Below, piece by piece: positions 21,701 through 33,067 of a DNA stretch of 64,000 bases. The stretch spans positions 2,170,001-2,234,000 of the forward strand of contig NC_088936.1 in NCBI RefSeq assembly GCF_033473495.1, in the 5' to 3' direction. Made by a program: the position numbers and the translations under genes. Origin of the DNA: Cercospora beticola (Eukaryota; Ascomycota; Dothideomycetes; Mycosphaerellales; Mycosphaerellaceae). The stretch's first letter is position 1, and each line of letters begins with the position of its first letter. The notes below the pieces were generated by a model. The model had not been told where the DNA came from. It saw nothing but the letters and a program-made list of their open reading frames with translations, and ran no database searches.

Positions 21701-22951
21701 CGATCCCCGAATGCAGGTGACAGACTGTATGCGCAGCTCTCTGAAATGCGGAGCTGCGACGAATTTTCTAGCACTGCACTCATACAGTCCCTGCAACAAG
21801 ACCTGAGAAAGAAAGCCGCGATCGTAAGCAGGGATGACTAGGCTTGGCTCTTAGTCACTCTCGCAATGGCCCCTATTTCTCGTGGTACCGCGAGGTAAGA
21901 TGCGAAAATCCACACAGTCCATGGCGAGGGACAATATATATCACTCCACTGGTGCGAACGGATTTTATGGCATCACAGAAGTGGGCAAGGTGAAGGCAGA
22001 CCTGATCACGAGCTGCAGCTGGGAAGATACAGCGTGAATGCTCAACGATCAGCTTAATTTCCATCATCTAGCAGAGCAACGTCAAGCAGGAACAGCCATA
22101 ATGATCAGGCTTGAGGGTTAACCCCATGAATGTGATATGAGGACTTGCACCGATGAGCTTGCCCGCAGTATTTCAAAACCCGTGATACAATTTTGCATTG
22201 ATACACCCAGTGAGCGAACACAGTTGCAGCATTGAATAAGCGTACGCTCAACACTGGAAGACATGCTTTGTGTTCGTAGTCATTCAGATTCTTTGAAGCT
22301 CGAAACACAGCCAGGCTCGCAGAATGCTACACGTAGGGACCTATTTATAAACGAGACGAGATCTTTGACCTCTGTGCTCCCGTGTGGAATGGTGTCCCGA
22401 TCGTCATTGATACTGTAGGGCATCGGAGAGGCGCTCTTTGCATAATCCGATGGACATCGCCAACTGGCATCTCGAATGAGAAGGCGCAGGTTGAGTCCGA
22501 TAGCACACGAGTAGGTAACAATGAGGGTGTGCCCGACGGAGAAGATATTGGCGCGCTTCAGGTCGTTTCGAACAGTCTCATTTCAGAGTCACACATTTCG
22601 TGCCAATCGTGCTACCTCGCCTCCCGTCTAGCCACGCTTCTTTCTAGGCTGTCTAACCCGAGCCCTCAATCGTCCGACCTGAGCGCTCTTGCCGTAACAC
22701 ATGATGCTCATCCCGCGCCTGCTTTTCTTTCGTGCCAAACGAACATTTATTTCTGCACTCGACGCCGAGAACGCCAATGCTATGCCATACCACGCACACG
22801 CACAAACACAAACTCCTGCCTCGTGATCGTGACCATTTGTGCGCCCGTCGCGACCCCCGTCCAGGATTCGAAGCTCTGTTGTGCAAGCTCGTCATGCGCA
22901 AACAGCCTCGAACGCCAAATTTCGAGGATCCAGATCTATTCGTGTCCCTTT
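18799..22951. other. 4.15 kb without a recognisable gene
   Basis: This stretch lies between the transporter and the 3' end of eIF3e. Frames on both strands are short and overlapping. The longest minus-strand one (about 19541-20047) has no ATG near its start and no domain. The plus-strand frame overlapping eIF3e from 22382 begins without ATG. No RIP signature, no transposon protein, no tRNA-like fold was seen. Regulatory sequence, small lineage-specific genes or long non-coding RNA are possible but not supported. Confidence 0.5.
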
Positions 22952-24326
22952 TCACTTCGCAACTGCAGCCGAAAGCACTTGCGTGCGGAAGAAACCGCCC
23001 TTTGTTCGCTCGATGACCTGCTGGTATACGCTGACAGGTGGGTGGTTCATGATGACCGTGCCGGCCTTGTAGTCGATCTTTGCATCAACGCGCGTATCGC
23101 GGATTAGGTTGACGATCCACTTCTCGCCCTCCTCCTGGCCAAGACCAAGACGTTTTGATAGATCCCTATCGAACAATTAGTACCATGCTCGGCATAAATC
23201 GAAATTGCACTACTCACTGAATATCAATGCGCTGGTGAATCTTGCAGTATGACTCGGAGATGAGATGGCGCGCAGCGTCCAGGAATGGCTCCGCAGCTGC
23301 TGACAGGAAAAAGTCCGCACTCAGGATATGGTGCGCCTCTGATAGTCTCTTCTGAGCCTCCTCGAAGTCGAAATCGACGTAAAGTGCCTTGATGAAAGTG
23401 GTGACTGGGTCGTTGTACTCGTACTGCTCCTGTCTCACAATCCGCACAAGATCCTTCAACTGCTTCTGGTAGTTTCCATAGTTGTAGTTGTTCTTGCTGC
23501 CTGGTCGATTGCGGTTCGTGACGACGGCTGCGGTGAGATATCGCAGGATCCACGGGCAGGAGGTTTGAATGGTGTTAATGTATGCGGGAGAAAAGAAGAG
23601 CTCAGTCAGCTGCTCACGGGCAGGCTCGTGATTGAAGAAGGGGAACAATGACCAGTGGATCAGCCAAGTTCGGTGCTGCAGTTGCGCGAGCGGGTTGTTG
23701 AACAGACGGGTGTCGATGCTCTCCTTAATCTTCATGACTTCCTCCATTGCACTTTCCCAGTTGGTGGTCAAGATGTCTGCGGCCAACTTTCCCCATGTTG
23801 CTGCGTTGACTTTGTCGTTGTCTGTCGACAAGATACGGAACTGGTACAGCAGTTCTGAGGCACTCTCGTAATCACCGCACGCAAATTGAAACTGGCCGAA
23901 ATCGTACAGCTGGTCCACCATCTGCTGAGTCACGCCGTGATTGTCCTTCAGGTATGCCATGTTGCTGTTCTTGTCGCTGCGCAAGTTGTTGATGACTTCG
24001 GCATCGCCGAGCAGACCTTGGATCTTCTCAGTCTCCTCAGTGTATATCCGCCGCCTCTCGAGAATCTCGTCGCGCTTCTTGCCGTACTCGGCCGGGGTCT
24101 CGTTCAAGTTGTTGAGTTGTGCGTACAGGTCGCCGACATAATCGGACATGTTGGTCTCTTTGAGCAGCGCATACTTGAGCTTGGTGATGTCGGAAACGTC
24201 CTCGTCCTCTGGTCGTTGTTCCTCCTCGAAGTTGAGCAGCGGGAAGACGAGATGGCGGTCAAGGTTGGTGATGAGCTTTGGCAGGAGGCTGTACTGGGCC
24301 GCGATGTCGCCGTTGGAGTCTGCCAT
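22952..24326 (-). CDS. INT6: Eukaryotic translation initiation factor 3 subunit E (eIF3e/INT6)
   Basis: Exons 24326-23218 and 23165-22952 (intron GTGAGT...GATAG, 52 bp, with TACTAAT as branch-like sequence) give 440 residues, the usual eIF3e length. The N-terminus ...[23 protein letters not shown] and the run [18 protein letters not shown] are diagnostic of the family. The C-terminal half is the PCI domain (about residues 245-420), ending [20 protein letters not shown]. eIF3e is a structural subunit of the eIF3 complex, which loads the 43S ribosomal complex on mRNA in the cytoplasm. The splice joins RIDIQ to DLSKRLGLG in frame. It is divergent from the mL49 gene with only 186 bp between start codons, so a shared promoter for two translation genes is likely. 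Confidence 0.95.
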
Positions 24327-24512
24327 GGTCGCGGTGATGCGGTGGTGGAGGGGCGAGTGGGTGGTGACAGTCGTTGTCGTGGGGTCTTTCACCTCTTTCC
24401 AAAATCGAGGCTGCCAAGATTTGAACGTCGGCTCTTTCCTCCGCCGACGCGCGAGTCGCGAGAAGAGCTTCCGCCAACACTCCCGCATTGACGAGAACAA
24501 ACCAGCAACATC
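24327..24512. promoter_or_regulatory. Bidirectional promoter between eIF3e and mL49
   Basis: Only 186 bp separate the two start codons (24326 minus, 24513 plus). The two genes serve cytosolic and mitochondrial translation. Core elements were not identified, so the call rests on gene arrangement. Confidence 0.6.
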
Positions 24513-25194
24513 ATGGCCAGAACAGCACCCATAATGCCCTTCCTGCGGCCATTGAGCTTGCCTCGTCCAGCAACCGTGCGACATTTCCTCCGCTTCTCCA
24601 CCAGCACGTCATGTCGAGAAGCAGCAGCAGCGGCAGAACCATCTGCACAAACGGCCGTCCGAGAAGGTCAGGAGCATGTAAACGCCATGTTGACAGCGTG
24701 TACTAATTACCATACGTACAGACCCCAATCTTGTAGCCTCTCGGACAGCAGATGAGGCTTACCCTCCGCGATCAATGTACTCCAATCCTCGCCCAAAAGA
24801 ATCTCGAGCCTCGCGACGAACAGCCCATCCCACGAAAGAGCGCCATTACCCAACCCGAAGGCCGTCGCATCATCAACCCGCACCTGTCAAACTCATCCCG
24901 GACCCCGTGACGCCACTTCCAGAGACACAGAGCGCGCCAAACTTGCCATACTTTGTATCAAGATCCTCATCGAATAATCTGCCCATATATCATCTGCGAA
25001 AACGAGGCGGAAACTTGAAGATGACGAGGATCAAGAACATCGATGGAGACAAGATGGCACTGAAAGGAGAGCTGTGCAAAGTGTTGAATGTGAAGAAAGA
25101 TGAGGTTGCGATCAATTCAACAACGGGCCACATCAACTTGAAGGGGCATTTCAAGCCCCAGATTGAGACATTTTTGAGGGAGAGAAGGTTCTAA
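24513..25194 (+). CDS. IMG2: Mitochondrial large ribosomal subunit protein mL49 (Img2)
   Basis: Exons 24513-24666 and 24722-25194 (intron GTCAGG...TACAG, 55 bp, containing TACTAAT) give 208 residues. The N-terminus [19 protein letters not shown], Arg-rich with a few acidic residues only later, fits a mitochondrial presequence. The C-terminal half carries the family core: [20 protein letters not shown], then a [14 protein letters not shown] helix and [19 protein letters not shown]2/mL49 is a component of the mitochondrial 54S subunit, similar in fold to the eIF1/YciH group. The middle (residues about 70-130) is basic, Pro/Ser-rich and probably disordered. It is arranged head-to-head with eIF3e. 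Confidence 0.93.
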
Positions 25195-25977
25195 TTGGAT
25201 GCGACACTGAACGATGAAAAGAAATCGAGAGCAGCTCAGGAACGCTCGCAGTTAAAAGCGCCAGAGGGCCCTACAAACTTCATTTCCTCACGCAGAAGAG
25301 CCCGCCATTCCTGTGGCAACGACCCATGCACAAACTGCGCAGGCACCAAGGCCATCCGCGATACAGTGTCTCCGTGGAACGTAAGGATATCATGTATCGA
25401 TTACGTCGAACGGAAGATCACATTTTCAATGAGCAATTTTCGGAAGATCGCGACGCGAAGAACACACGACCTGTGGGATACTGGACCACTGTGATCGAAG
25501 ATGCTTCCACCGTGACGACAACACATCCTCCGCGGAAGCTCGTGCAGTGCGCTTTGAACCAGGCACGGGTGCCGTTCGACCGAAACGAGATCCGAGCAAA
25601 TGTATATTCGATCGCATAAATTTGTGCCATAGAACAGCCGGCCATACAGCCGCATGTATATCAGCAATGTACACTTCGCCGCTGCACGGTTTCATTACTT
25701 TTCTGGGTTCAGTCCAAAGCCTTTGGCTCATGCCTGCCGCCAAGTCAGAGAATCGCTGGTCTTTCATGCATATCACAGAGGCGAGGAGCTCGGAAACGTC
25801 GTCAAGGGGCGGTAGGCGGTTGAGCTACACCTTCATAGTACTCAATTCAGTCATCAGAACTGGCTCGGTCAGTGCGGCAGGCCAACAAACAGCGAGAAAA
25901 GTCTCTACAAGCCGGACAAGATCAAAACGGAGATAGAACATTAAGCCAGCTTCGTGTGTTTATCCAAATCTACCTAT
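25195..25977. other. Intergenic region between mL49 and the dioxygenase (convergent 3' ends)
   Basis: 3' flanks of two convergent genes. A plus-strand frame immediately after the mL49 stop is open for about 100 codons but has no ATG at its start, no domain, and reads like untranslated sequence. Nothing else recognised. Confidence 0.55.
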
Positions 25978-27292
25978 CTACTCGGCATCGATTGGAGCCT
26001 TCGGTGGGGTATCATTGACCTGCACACCACCCCTCTTCTTGTGCTTCGAGTCCGCAAACGGCAGCCTCCAACCACCCTCATCTTCGGGGGTCGCGAGCCA
26101 CAAACGCATCAGATGCCGTCTTGGGTGCGGCGGTGGGTAGTCCTTGTACGCTGTCCTCGAGTGCAGAACATGCGCATTGGACAAGAATTGGATATCTCCA
26201 ATATCCAGAATCATGTGCAACGACAATCGCATGCAAGTGTCCTCCAGCACTTGTGCTGCTTCCGCCTGCTCAGGCGAGAGTGCTGGGATGATACCCTTGT
26301 CGGAGAAGCGAGTGAGGGACTTAACATAGTATGGGTCCCATTTGCAGTATACACGGCCGTCCTTGCCCGTTTCGATATAGAAAACGGGTTGTTTGGTGTA
26401 CGGCTCTTGGCCGACTGATACTTCTCCTTTGCGGTCGAAGTACCAGTTTGGTGTGCACAATGTCTTGACGACGTCTGGACGCTCTTTCTGCAGGGTGTTG
26501 AAGACGTGGTGGACGCTAACGATATCGGATTCGCCACCCTCGAGCGATTTGGCGATGCAAAGGAGTCCTACGATGTCGCAGTCGTCGGCGTGGAAGAATT
26601 GACGGGCGGTTGTGCGGTAGATTCGGACTTTGTCGATTTGGGTGGGGTCGGCACCGGTGTCCTGTGTACGTGCATCAGTATTGGACCTCTCAATTCGCAT
26701 TGATTACCTTTGCTCACCTTCACGTGGCCCAAGACGTGTCCGAGACCATTCTGCGAAACGAAGTATCCGAGATATGTCCCCAGACCCATGTACGCAACAG
26801 CACTCTTGTGGTTGCCCCATTCTTGGACAGGGAAGCCTTTGAAGAGGATGAAACCCTTGCCGTTGAGGATCTCCTTGCGCATTGGCTCTAGAAAGTGTGC
26901 CATGTTGGGAAGCGGGAACTTCGCCTGCAGAAATGCATCAGTATGTCTATCCATGGGCAGTTATAATTTTTCTGTCTGTTTACCTTTGTGATGCCCGTCA
27001 TGGGTGTGCCAGACGCCAGAAAGTCATCGGCAGCTTTGCTGACCTCTGCGATCTCCTCTTCACTGAAGCGATGGACCCATCGCTCTGGGTTGTTCTGGTA
27101 ATCTTCCGCCTTCCATACTGTTTCTCCTGTGATTTCTTGAGGAAACTCCTCGTATGATTTAAGCTGGTCGTATTCAGGGTAAGTCTGTCCTGAAGTCTTG
27201 ATGCCGTCGGGGAAAATCGTTTTGGATGGGTTGTCGTAGCGGAAAACAGGCAAGTCAGCCACGGGCTGTTCCACTAAGGCCGTGGGAGCCAT
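25978..27292 (-). CDS. TauD/TfdA-family Fe(II)/2-oxoglutarate-dependent dioxygenase
   Basis: Exons 27292-26984, 26924-26718 and 26661-25978 (introns GTAAAC...TGCAG and GTGAGC...CACAG) give 399 residues. The iron-binding facial triad is visible: His196 and Asp198 in FFHADDCD, and His339 in VLHSRTAY. Arg residues after the distal His (HPRRHLMRLW) fit the 2-oxoglutarate carboxylate contact. The N-terminal part (SEEEIAEVSKAADDFLASG, GFILFKGFPVQEWGN) is typical of fungal members annotated as taurine catabolism dioxygenase or clavaminate synthase-like. The substrate is unknown. No signal peptide is seen, so it should be cytosolic. No biosynthetic cluster surrounds it. Confidence 0.9.
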
Positions 27293-28305
27293 TTTGGATG
27301 TCTAACGATTTATAACGAATTGCTCGGTCTTGACGAGTCGACGAATGTGGAAAGGCAAGCGAAGTTCTTCAGCAGTCTTGAGTGAAGTGTAAAACAACAA
27401 TGCAAGACCATAAGTGAGTATGGAATCCATTTGAAGACAGATGACGGAGCAGCTTATATAGTGTGTCGGCGGCACACGCGAGGGACGGACGATCGCGAAA
27501 GCTCGTTGCGTCAGAACGAACAATTCTGCGCCTGGGCAATGCCAGGTACAGGTCAAATACAGTTGGAGCAGTGACAATTGCGTGCTGGGCTACGAATGGC
27601 AACAAGAGCTCGCGGGCTGACGTGCTCTGCGCACAGCTGCATGGTTCGGGACATCGTCTAGCCCTACTCGACCCCTCCTTTGATAGGCGCAGAGGAAACG
27701 GTTGGTCGGGATATGGAAATCTTGGCCATTTCTGTCGTGTTCGATGCCACTGGAAGGGCGCAACGCGGCTGGAAATCACCATAGCAAGATAGCAAGCGAT
27801 GATCATGGTCGGTTGAAGATCGTCGTGCGTGGTTGTCGCATGCCGGAACGCTCAAGCACGTGTGCATGTGATGAGATGAACCTTCACTCAAGCACTCTTC
27901 TCCCGGCCGGGAAGTTTCCGAGCTTGTGGAAAAGTAGTCCTATAAGGGCAAGCCTGGGCAGGAGCAATGTGACAGCGGTTTGAGGAGAGTACTTGCATGT
28001 GAAGTCCAGAGGTTCGATATATGTAGAGCTCGCGTACAGCCTTCGCTCATCAGTATTTGACGTTGCACGCTGGCCTTCTCCCTTCCCTGCTTTGCCATGA
28101 CGAGTCACGGGGCACGCTGTTCGGACCGGTGAGTGGTGAGTGGAGGTGCGGGTGAGGCGCACGCCGTAAACGAGAGAGGTCCGATCCAGATCTCGAACAG
28201 CATCATAGTACTCAGGTATGCTCGTCGTGTAGCCGCGCGATGGAGCACCACCACCACCGACACCGTCTCGCGCACAGCAGATCGGATGCGTAGAACTCGC
28301 CCGCC
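27293..28305. other. Divergent intergenic region, 1 kb
   Basis: Promoter side of both the minus-strand dioxygenase and the plus-strand unknown gene. No domain-bearing frame. A GC-rich ATG at about 28097 was considered as a start for the downstream gene but cannot be spliced into its frame (see rejected items). Confidence 0.55.
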
Positions 28306-30351
28306 ATGACGGAGATCCAAGTGAGCATCACGGTTAGTCGCAGCGTCATCTCCACTACTCGTGTAGCACATGCGGGCGTGTCGGCCCACCGCGTGAGAGA
28401 CTGACACATGCATCTTCTCTAGTCGTGTCTGGATGCCACCAAGCAGGCATTCCACGACGGGTCGGCCATCCTCGACAAGATCAAGAAGAAGCGCGCACTC
28501 AAACGAGCCCCACCTCCGCCGCGACTACTCGAAGAGAGCATAGACCAGGCGCCCGATGAGATCGAAAAAGAGAAACAGAGAGGACTGGCGCGGTTCGGCA
28601 AGGCGTTCCAAGAGGGTGACCACATTGCGATTATCCAGCTCCAGCAGGTGACGATCCAGCTGCAAGCGAGTCTGTTGGAAAAGCTGCGCAATGCTGCGTT
28701 TGACGATGACCACGCCATAACGGACTTCACATACTTGGTGGACGCGGCAGATGGAGGGCGGGACAAGACGATTGCAGTGCTGCATGAGTTCAAGCAGAGA
28801 TTACTGAATGGCACCTCTCGCGAGGATTTTCATTCGCCCTCGCCGAATTCAAGCAAGAGCAACCTGACCGTGCAGTCGCCGGTCCAAACCCCGCCTGTGC
28901 AGACACCGCCTGGGGAAATAGCGCCCAAGACGCGGACGGAAAGCACGCTGTCGCAACCGCTACAGCACAAAACCCTGCCCAAGCCAGCCGAGACTGGTAA
29001 CCTCAAGAAGCATCCAACGTGGTCACGAGATTTCAGCGCATCAGGCTCGGAGGATGGAGACGCCGTATCAGGTGCAGACGAGATTGTGGAGCACCGGCAC
29101 AAGAAACGGAATTCGCTGCTTCACTTCCTAAAGCACACCCGGACCAACAGTTCGACCGACAAACACTCTTTGTCTGGTGCTATTGCAGAAGAAATACCAC
29201 GCTCAAATGGCAACGCGACACCAGCAGGACAACTGCCGTTCGGGCCTGCCACTGATGATAACACAGCGCCAACATCGAATCCTGCGAGTGGGAATAATCG
29301 CGATCGCGCTGCAACGACCAGCTCGAATTCTGGAAGCACCGCACGAGAGCCGCGATTCACGTACGAAGAATGGGAAGACAACCCATCTGAGATCTGGGGT
29401 GCTCGCCCTTCTCATTTGGACCGAAGAGAGACTGTGGCTATTGCACCGCATGCACAGAAGGACGACGATCATCCCAATGCGCTCAGTCGACAAGTCTCGC
29501 ATACCAGTTCGGGACAGCCGCCCAGCCCAGTCCTCACAAATCGCACCAACTCGATGGCCCCGTCCTTTGCCAGCTTCGGCGGCGCGATGGCAGCAGGCTT
29601 TGGCGCCCCACTGTATCCAAGTGCAACGCAATCATCGGTAGCAATCGTCCAGCCCACCCCTGACAATGATTACCTTGGATTCTGCAAAGCCGCGTGGAAG
29701 CTGCAGAACGGAGACAAGAAGAATAGCTTTGGTGCGCACAAGCAGGTGGAGCCATGGAGTCGACATCCTGGAGCCTACGCTGCAGCAGCTTCGTACCTTG
29801 CCTGTTCACATGGTAAATGCGCATTCAGATCGAACTTCACCCATCATGACGTTGACGTCATCTGGAACAAATGCTTCACGATTGAAGCCAAGGGCATCAA
29901 GTTCCGCTGGAAATTCCTTGCCAAGAGCCATGTGATGCAGAAAGTTGTCGTGAAAGGAAACTACTCTTTCAAGTGTCTTTTCTGCGCCTTACAAGGTCTA
30001 CAAGGCGGCGGTGGTGTCTACCATGGAATCGACTACTACCTAGACCATGTCAATGAAGCACATCGCGGGACGAGGATGAATGAGGTTGTGTTGTACAAGA
30101 CGGGATGCATCATCGACCGTGTGGCGGAGGACACTGAAGACTTTGATGTCAATCTATGGCCCGCATCGGCAGGTCCCAATACTTCCGAGACAGGCAGGAA
30201 AGGCACCGAGTGGTTGAACGACGATCTCATGATGGGTGACCCGTATCGAGAAGGACGGGACGATTCGATGTTCTCGGCGAACGAACCTTGGAACGAGGGC
30301 CTCAGTGACTTCCACTACCGCGGCGAATTCGATCGAACAGAACTGGAATGA
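28306..30351 (+). CDS. Conserved fungal protein of unknown function with C-terminal Cys/His module
   Basis: The best model is a 15-nt first exon 28306-28320 (MTEIQ, context gcccgccATGACG), an intron of 102 bp (GTGAGC...CTCTAG) and a long exon 28423-30351; 647 residues. The N-terminal 140 residues are helical and charged (AILDKIKKKRALKR, EKEKQRGLARFGKAF, ITIQLQ-type helix) and look like a folded dimerising module. The middle, to about residue 410, is Ser/Thr/Pro-rich and disordered. The C-terminal 200 residues are well conserved in appearance: an aromatic core (DNDYLGFCKAAWKLQNG), C-x4-C (CSHGKC), then SFKCLFCALQG and YYLDHVNEAHRG, giving a C2H2-like C-x2-C...H-x4-H arrangement. I do not know its function. 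A zinc-binding role is inferred only from Cys/His spacing. Its 3' end is 59 bp from the convergent Mtq2 gene. Confidence 0.85.
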
Positions 30352-30410
30352 GTCGACATTTGGCAGTACTTGAATCAGATGAGTGGTTGGCTCGCAAGGG
30401 CTGGCATCTG

Positions 30411-31169
30411 CTATGACCGCCAGACACGAAGGATGCAGAGCTTCTCCCAGCCTGCAGATTTTCCGCTCGAGGAGATTATTTCCGCTTGCCACAAGCCCAC
30501 GACTGACCAGCCTCGCACGCGCGTGGCAACTTCCTCGGGCTTGTTCTGCTTGCAAAGTAAAATATACGCGATACCGCGATCACTAAGAACATCCGCGAGT
30601 TGGCTGAGCAATCGATCTGTCGTTTCCATGCCATCTGCGCCTCCGGCGTACGACAAGGACAGCAAATGCGAATCTCGATCGAAGCGGTCCATGTTCGAAA
30701 GTGATTTGTAATCCGATTGGTCGTTCCATTGCGCTGGCAGCTCTTCTGTGGGCACGTATGGCGGATTGAAGATGAGAATATCTATGGATCGCGGCCGTAG
30801 ACTGGTTGTCAGATCGCCGCATACGCTATCGAGGAATTGGCCTCTCTTTTCGCCATCTGAATCCTTTACTGCGCCCTTTACAGTCTGCGTAGTCGCGGAA
30901 CAAGCGAAGGTATTAATGTCGATTCCAAGACTGGCCACGTCCGAACGGCCCAGGATGTGATGCGCATTGGCTGTCGCGAACGCTAAAACGACGCCAGAGC
31001 CTGTCCCGACTTCAAGCACTAGTGGAGCATCGGAGTGCGCTGGAAAGCGATTCTTGAGGAATGCTGACTCTGCTTCTGATGACAGAGTGTCGAGCAACAA
31101 GTACGAGTCCTCAGCTGGCTCGTAGATATGATCGTAGTTGACATGAGATGTTGACGGTGTGGGTAGCAT
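30411..31169 (-). CDS. MTQ2: eRF1 glutamine N5-methyltransferase (Mtq2/HEMK2 type)
   Basis: Single exon, 252 residues, ATG at 31169. Codons upstream to 31223 are open but lack ATG. The N-terminus has the family YEPAEDSYLLLDTL segment. Motif I, EVGTGSG, lies at residues 53-59 and the signature NPPYVP at 135-140, both needed for SAM binding and for holding the target glutamine. Mtq2 with its partner Trm112 methylates the GGQ glutamine of release factor eRF1 and so tunes translation termination. Length fits (yeast about 220). An insertion between motifs (around AVKDSDGEKRGQF) is slightly longer than in yeast. It converges with the unknown gene on its 3' side and is divergent from Sdh7 on its 5' side. 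Confidence 0.92.
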   Translation of the reverse strand: MLPTPSTSHVNYDHIYEPAEDSYLLLDTLSSEAESAFLKNRFPAHSDAPLVLEVGTGSGVVLAFATANAHHILGRSDVASLGIDINTFACSATTQTVKGAVKDSDGEKRGQFLDSVCGDLTTSLRPRSIDILIFNPPYVPTEELPAQWNDQSDYKSLSNMDRFDRDSHLLSLSYAGGADGMETTDRLLSQLADVLSDRGIAYILLCKQNKPEEVATRVRGWSVVGLWQAEIISSSGKSAGWEKLCILRVWRS

Positions 31170-31631
31170 GGCGTATCGAGGCTCTCTAGGTTTTTGGATG
31201 GAGACCAAGCGTTCCGAGGTCACCTTTACAAATCAATAGGATGTTTATCATGCAGACAGTAGAACAGTCAAGCAGTTGAAACAGAAATACCAAGCCATAC
31301 CTTGTGACTAGAGCAGAATGTGCTTATCTCGTGCCCGAAGATGCTTGCTAATGGCCCCTGACTCCGCGAAATGCTTCTCCAGAGCACGTTCGCTCACTCT
31401 AGTTCGTGCTTCGGGTGGTCGCGACGATGGTGTCGATCGTGGTGATGGTCTAAGAAAAGTGTCGCGGCCGGCATACGGCAGCTTTTCTGCCGATGATGTC
31501 AACACCTTGAGCTTCAACATTGAAGTTCACGTCAACTTTTGTGCTTGCCATTGAAACCACAAATCCATGCATCTCACATTTCCTTCGATCATCTCGTTGC
31601 ACCGTTGTCTCGCCATCACAATCGAATAGAC
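31170..31631. promoter_or_regulatory. Divergent intergenic region between MTQ2 and SDH7
   Basis: 461 bp between the two start codons (31169 minus, 31632 plus) must carry both promoters. No domain-bearing frame and no specific element recognised. Confidence 0.5.
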
Positions 31632-32155
31632 ATGTTTCGTCAGAGCTCTCGCCTCCTCGCAACGCCTTCAGGCATTGGCGCTCAGAACTCCGGCCTCAAA
31701 CGCGTCCCTCCGGCACTTCTACCACCGATCCCACTATACCGTCGCATACTTCGAACACATCGCAAACACTTGCCGAAAGAGATGAGATTGCTGGGAGATG
31801 AATACGTGAAAGCGGAATTCCGAGCGCATCAAAAGATCGATAATCCTGTGCACATTGTTGGGTTCTTGACCGAATGGCAGTCGTATGCTCAGCAGATTGA
31901 AGGAGACTCGTGGAGAGGGGAAAAGATGGATCGAGGGAAAGTGGATAAGATGAGTGGTGAGTAGAGCCGTGGGTTGAGGGATGATTTGATGTGGGAAGAG
32001 TATGGGCTGACAATTTTTTGCTTCCTCTTGCGATAGATGAACAAGTTGCCCAAATGTATGAGCTCATGCAGGCGATCCGAAAACAAGAATTGGAGGATAA
32101 TGACCCGGAGTATAAACCGCACCAGCCGCCTGCAGCACCTGAGCCAGAGAAGTAA
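31632..32155 (+). CDS. SDH7: Succinate dehydrogenase assembly factor 3 (Sdh7/ACN9, LYR protein)
   Basis: Exons 31632-31956 and 32037-32155 (intron GTGAGT...GATAG, 80 bp) give 147 residues. The LYR motif is at residues 35-37 in PPIPLYRRILRTHRKHLP, followed by EYVKAEFRAHQKIDNP and HIVGFLTEWQSY, all hallmarks of the ACN9/SDHAF3 family. A short basic, Ser-rich N-terminus serves as the mitochondrial presequence. The protein acts in the matrix to protect and mature the Fe-S subunit Sdh2 of complex II. Splicing joins MSG to DEQVAQMYELMQ in frame; the C-terminus is Pro/Glu-rich. Confidence 0.94.
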
Positions 32156-33067
32156 GGCAGCAGAGGATCTGGTCGCACAAGTTTATCAGATTGGACCGGA
32201 CAGGAGCGGGCAGTTGTCGACAATGCCACACATGCCGGCTCAACAGAGTCCAAGTCAAGCAAGCACAAACAATGCTCATACCATGATGGATCTCAGGAAC
32301 TGCCGCTCATTTGCCCTTAGATCTTCGTGGCATACGATCTGGTAATGGAAACCACACCAGAAATACGGTTTCTTCCAGCCATCGACTGCTCATCGCAGCC
32401 GCGCCAAGTCGTCTAGGTGTCCTGGAGATGACACACCTCATCACCAGACGCGGCATGTGGCAGGGTACAGGTCACCTGTGTCTAGAGATGTGGAAGTTGA
32501 TCTGGACTTCCTGATGGGGACCTTGCTGCCGCACCGATGTCAGGGTCCAGGTCTGGGAGATTGACAAATGTCGGGAATGAAAGGTACTGATGCGCATCGC
32601 CAACACTTTGCCAAATTGACATGAGCTGCTCGCTTCCCCTCCCTCTTCTCCCCCTCACTGTCATAAGTACACTTAAGGTCATCAAGTCGTTCGATTTGGC
32701 CTAGAAAATGGCCACCGTTCCACCGAAACTCTAACAGCTCTCATTGGCTACGGCGAATGCCGGCACGTCGCTGAGAGGCTTTCACACATCCTAGGAGCAA
32801 CTCCTGTTGTCAAGACACCACTTTGCTAGCATCATCAATCCTTCACAATGCACCAGATACCTTCGAGTGCATGAGGAAGGGGATGCGCCACGACATCTTT
32901 TCTCGATCTGAAGCACTATACCATGGGCCGCCGAGCGAAGGATGAGCGGGCAAGGCATCCGTGCATGCACTAATGGAGGCTGAGTTCGACGCAGATACTT
33001 GAGTCGATACACCAGTCGCTCCTTATCCCACTTTCTCACAGAAGGCGATGCCCTGCTCACTCTCACA
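32156..33067. other. Intergenic region, no gene recognised
   Basis: 3' flank of SDH7 and upstream region of the DUF7730-like gene. Short frames only. The frame upstream of 33068 is open back to 32999 without ATG. Confidence 0.55.

Noticed and set aside
22382..23107. Plus-strand open frame of 241 codons overlapping eIF3e
   Set aside because: It begins without ATG, has no domain and is antisense to the certain last exon of eIF3e.
23886..24491. Plus-strand frame of about 200 codons antisense to eIF3e
   Set aside because: Leu/Val-rich by-product of the eIF3e codon pattern on the other strand.
28097..28216. ATG at about 28097 (MTSHGARCSDR) as first exon of the 28306-30351 gene
   Set aside because: Splicing from GTGAGT or GTATGC sites there to 28423 gives a wrong frame or stops; the MTEIQ exon fits exactly.
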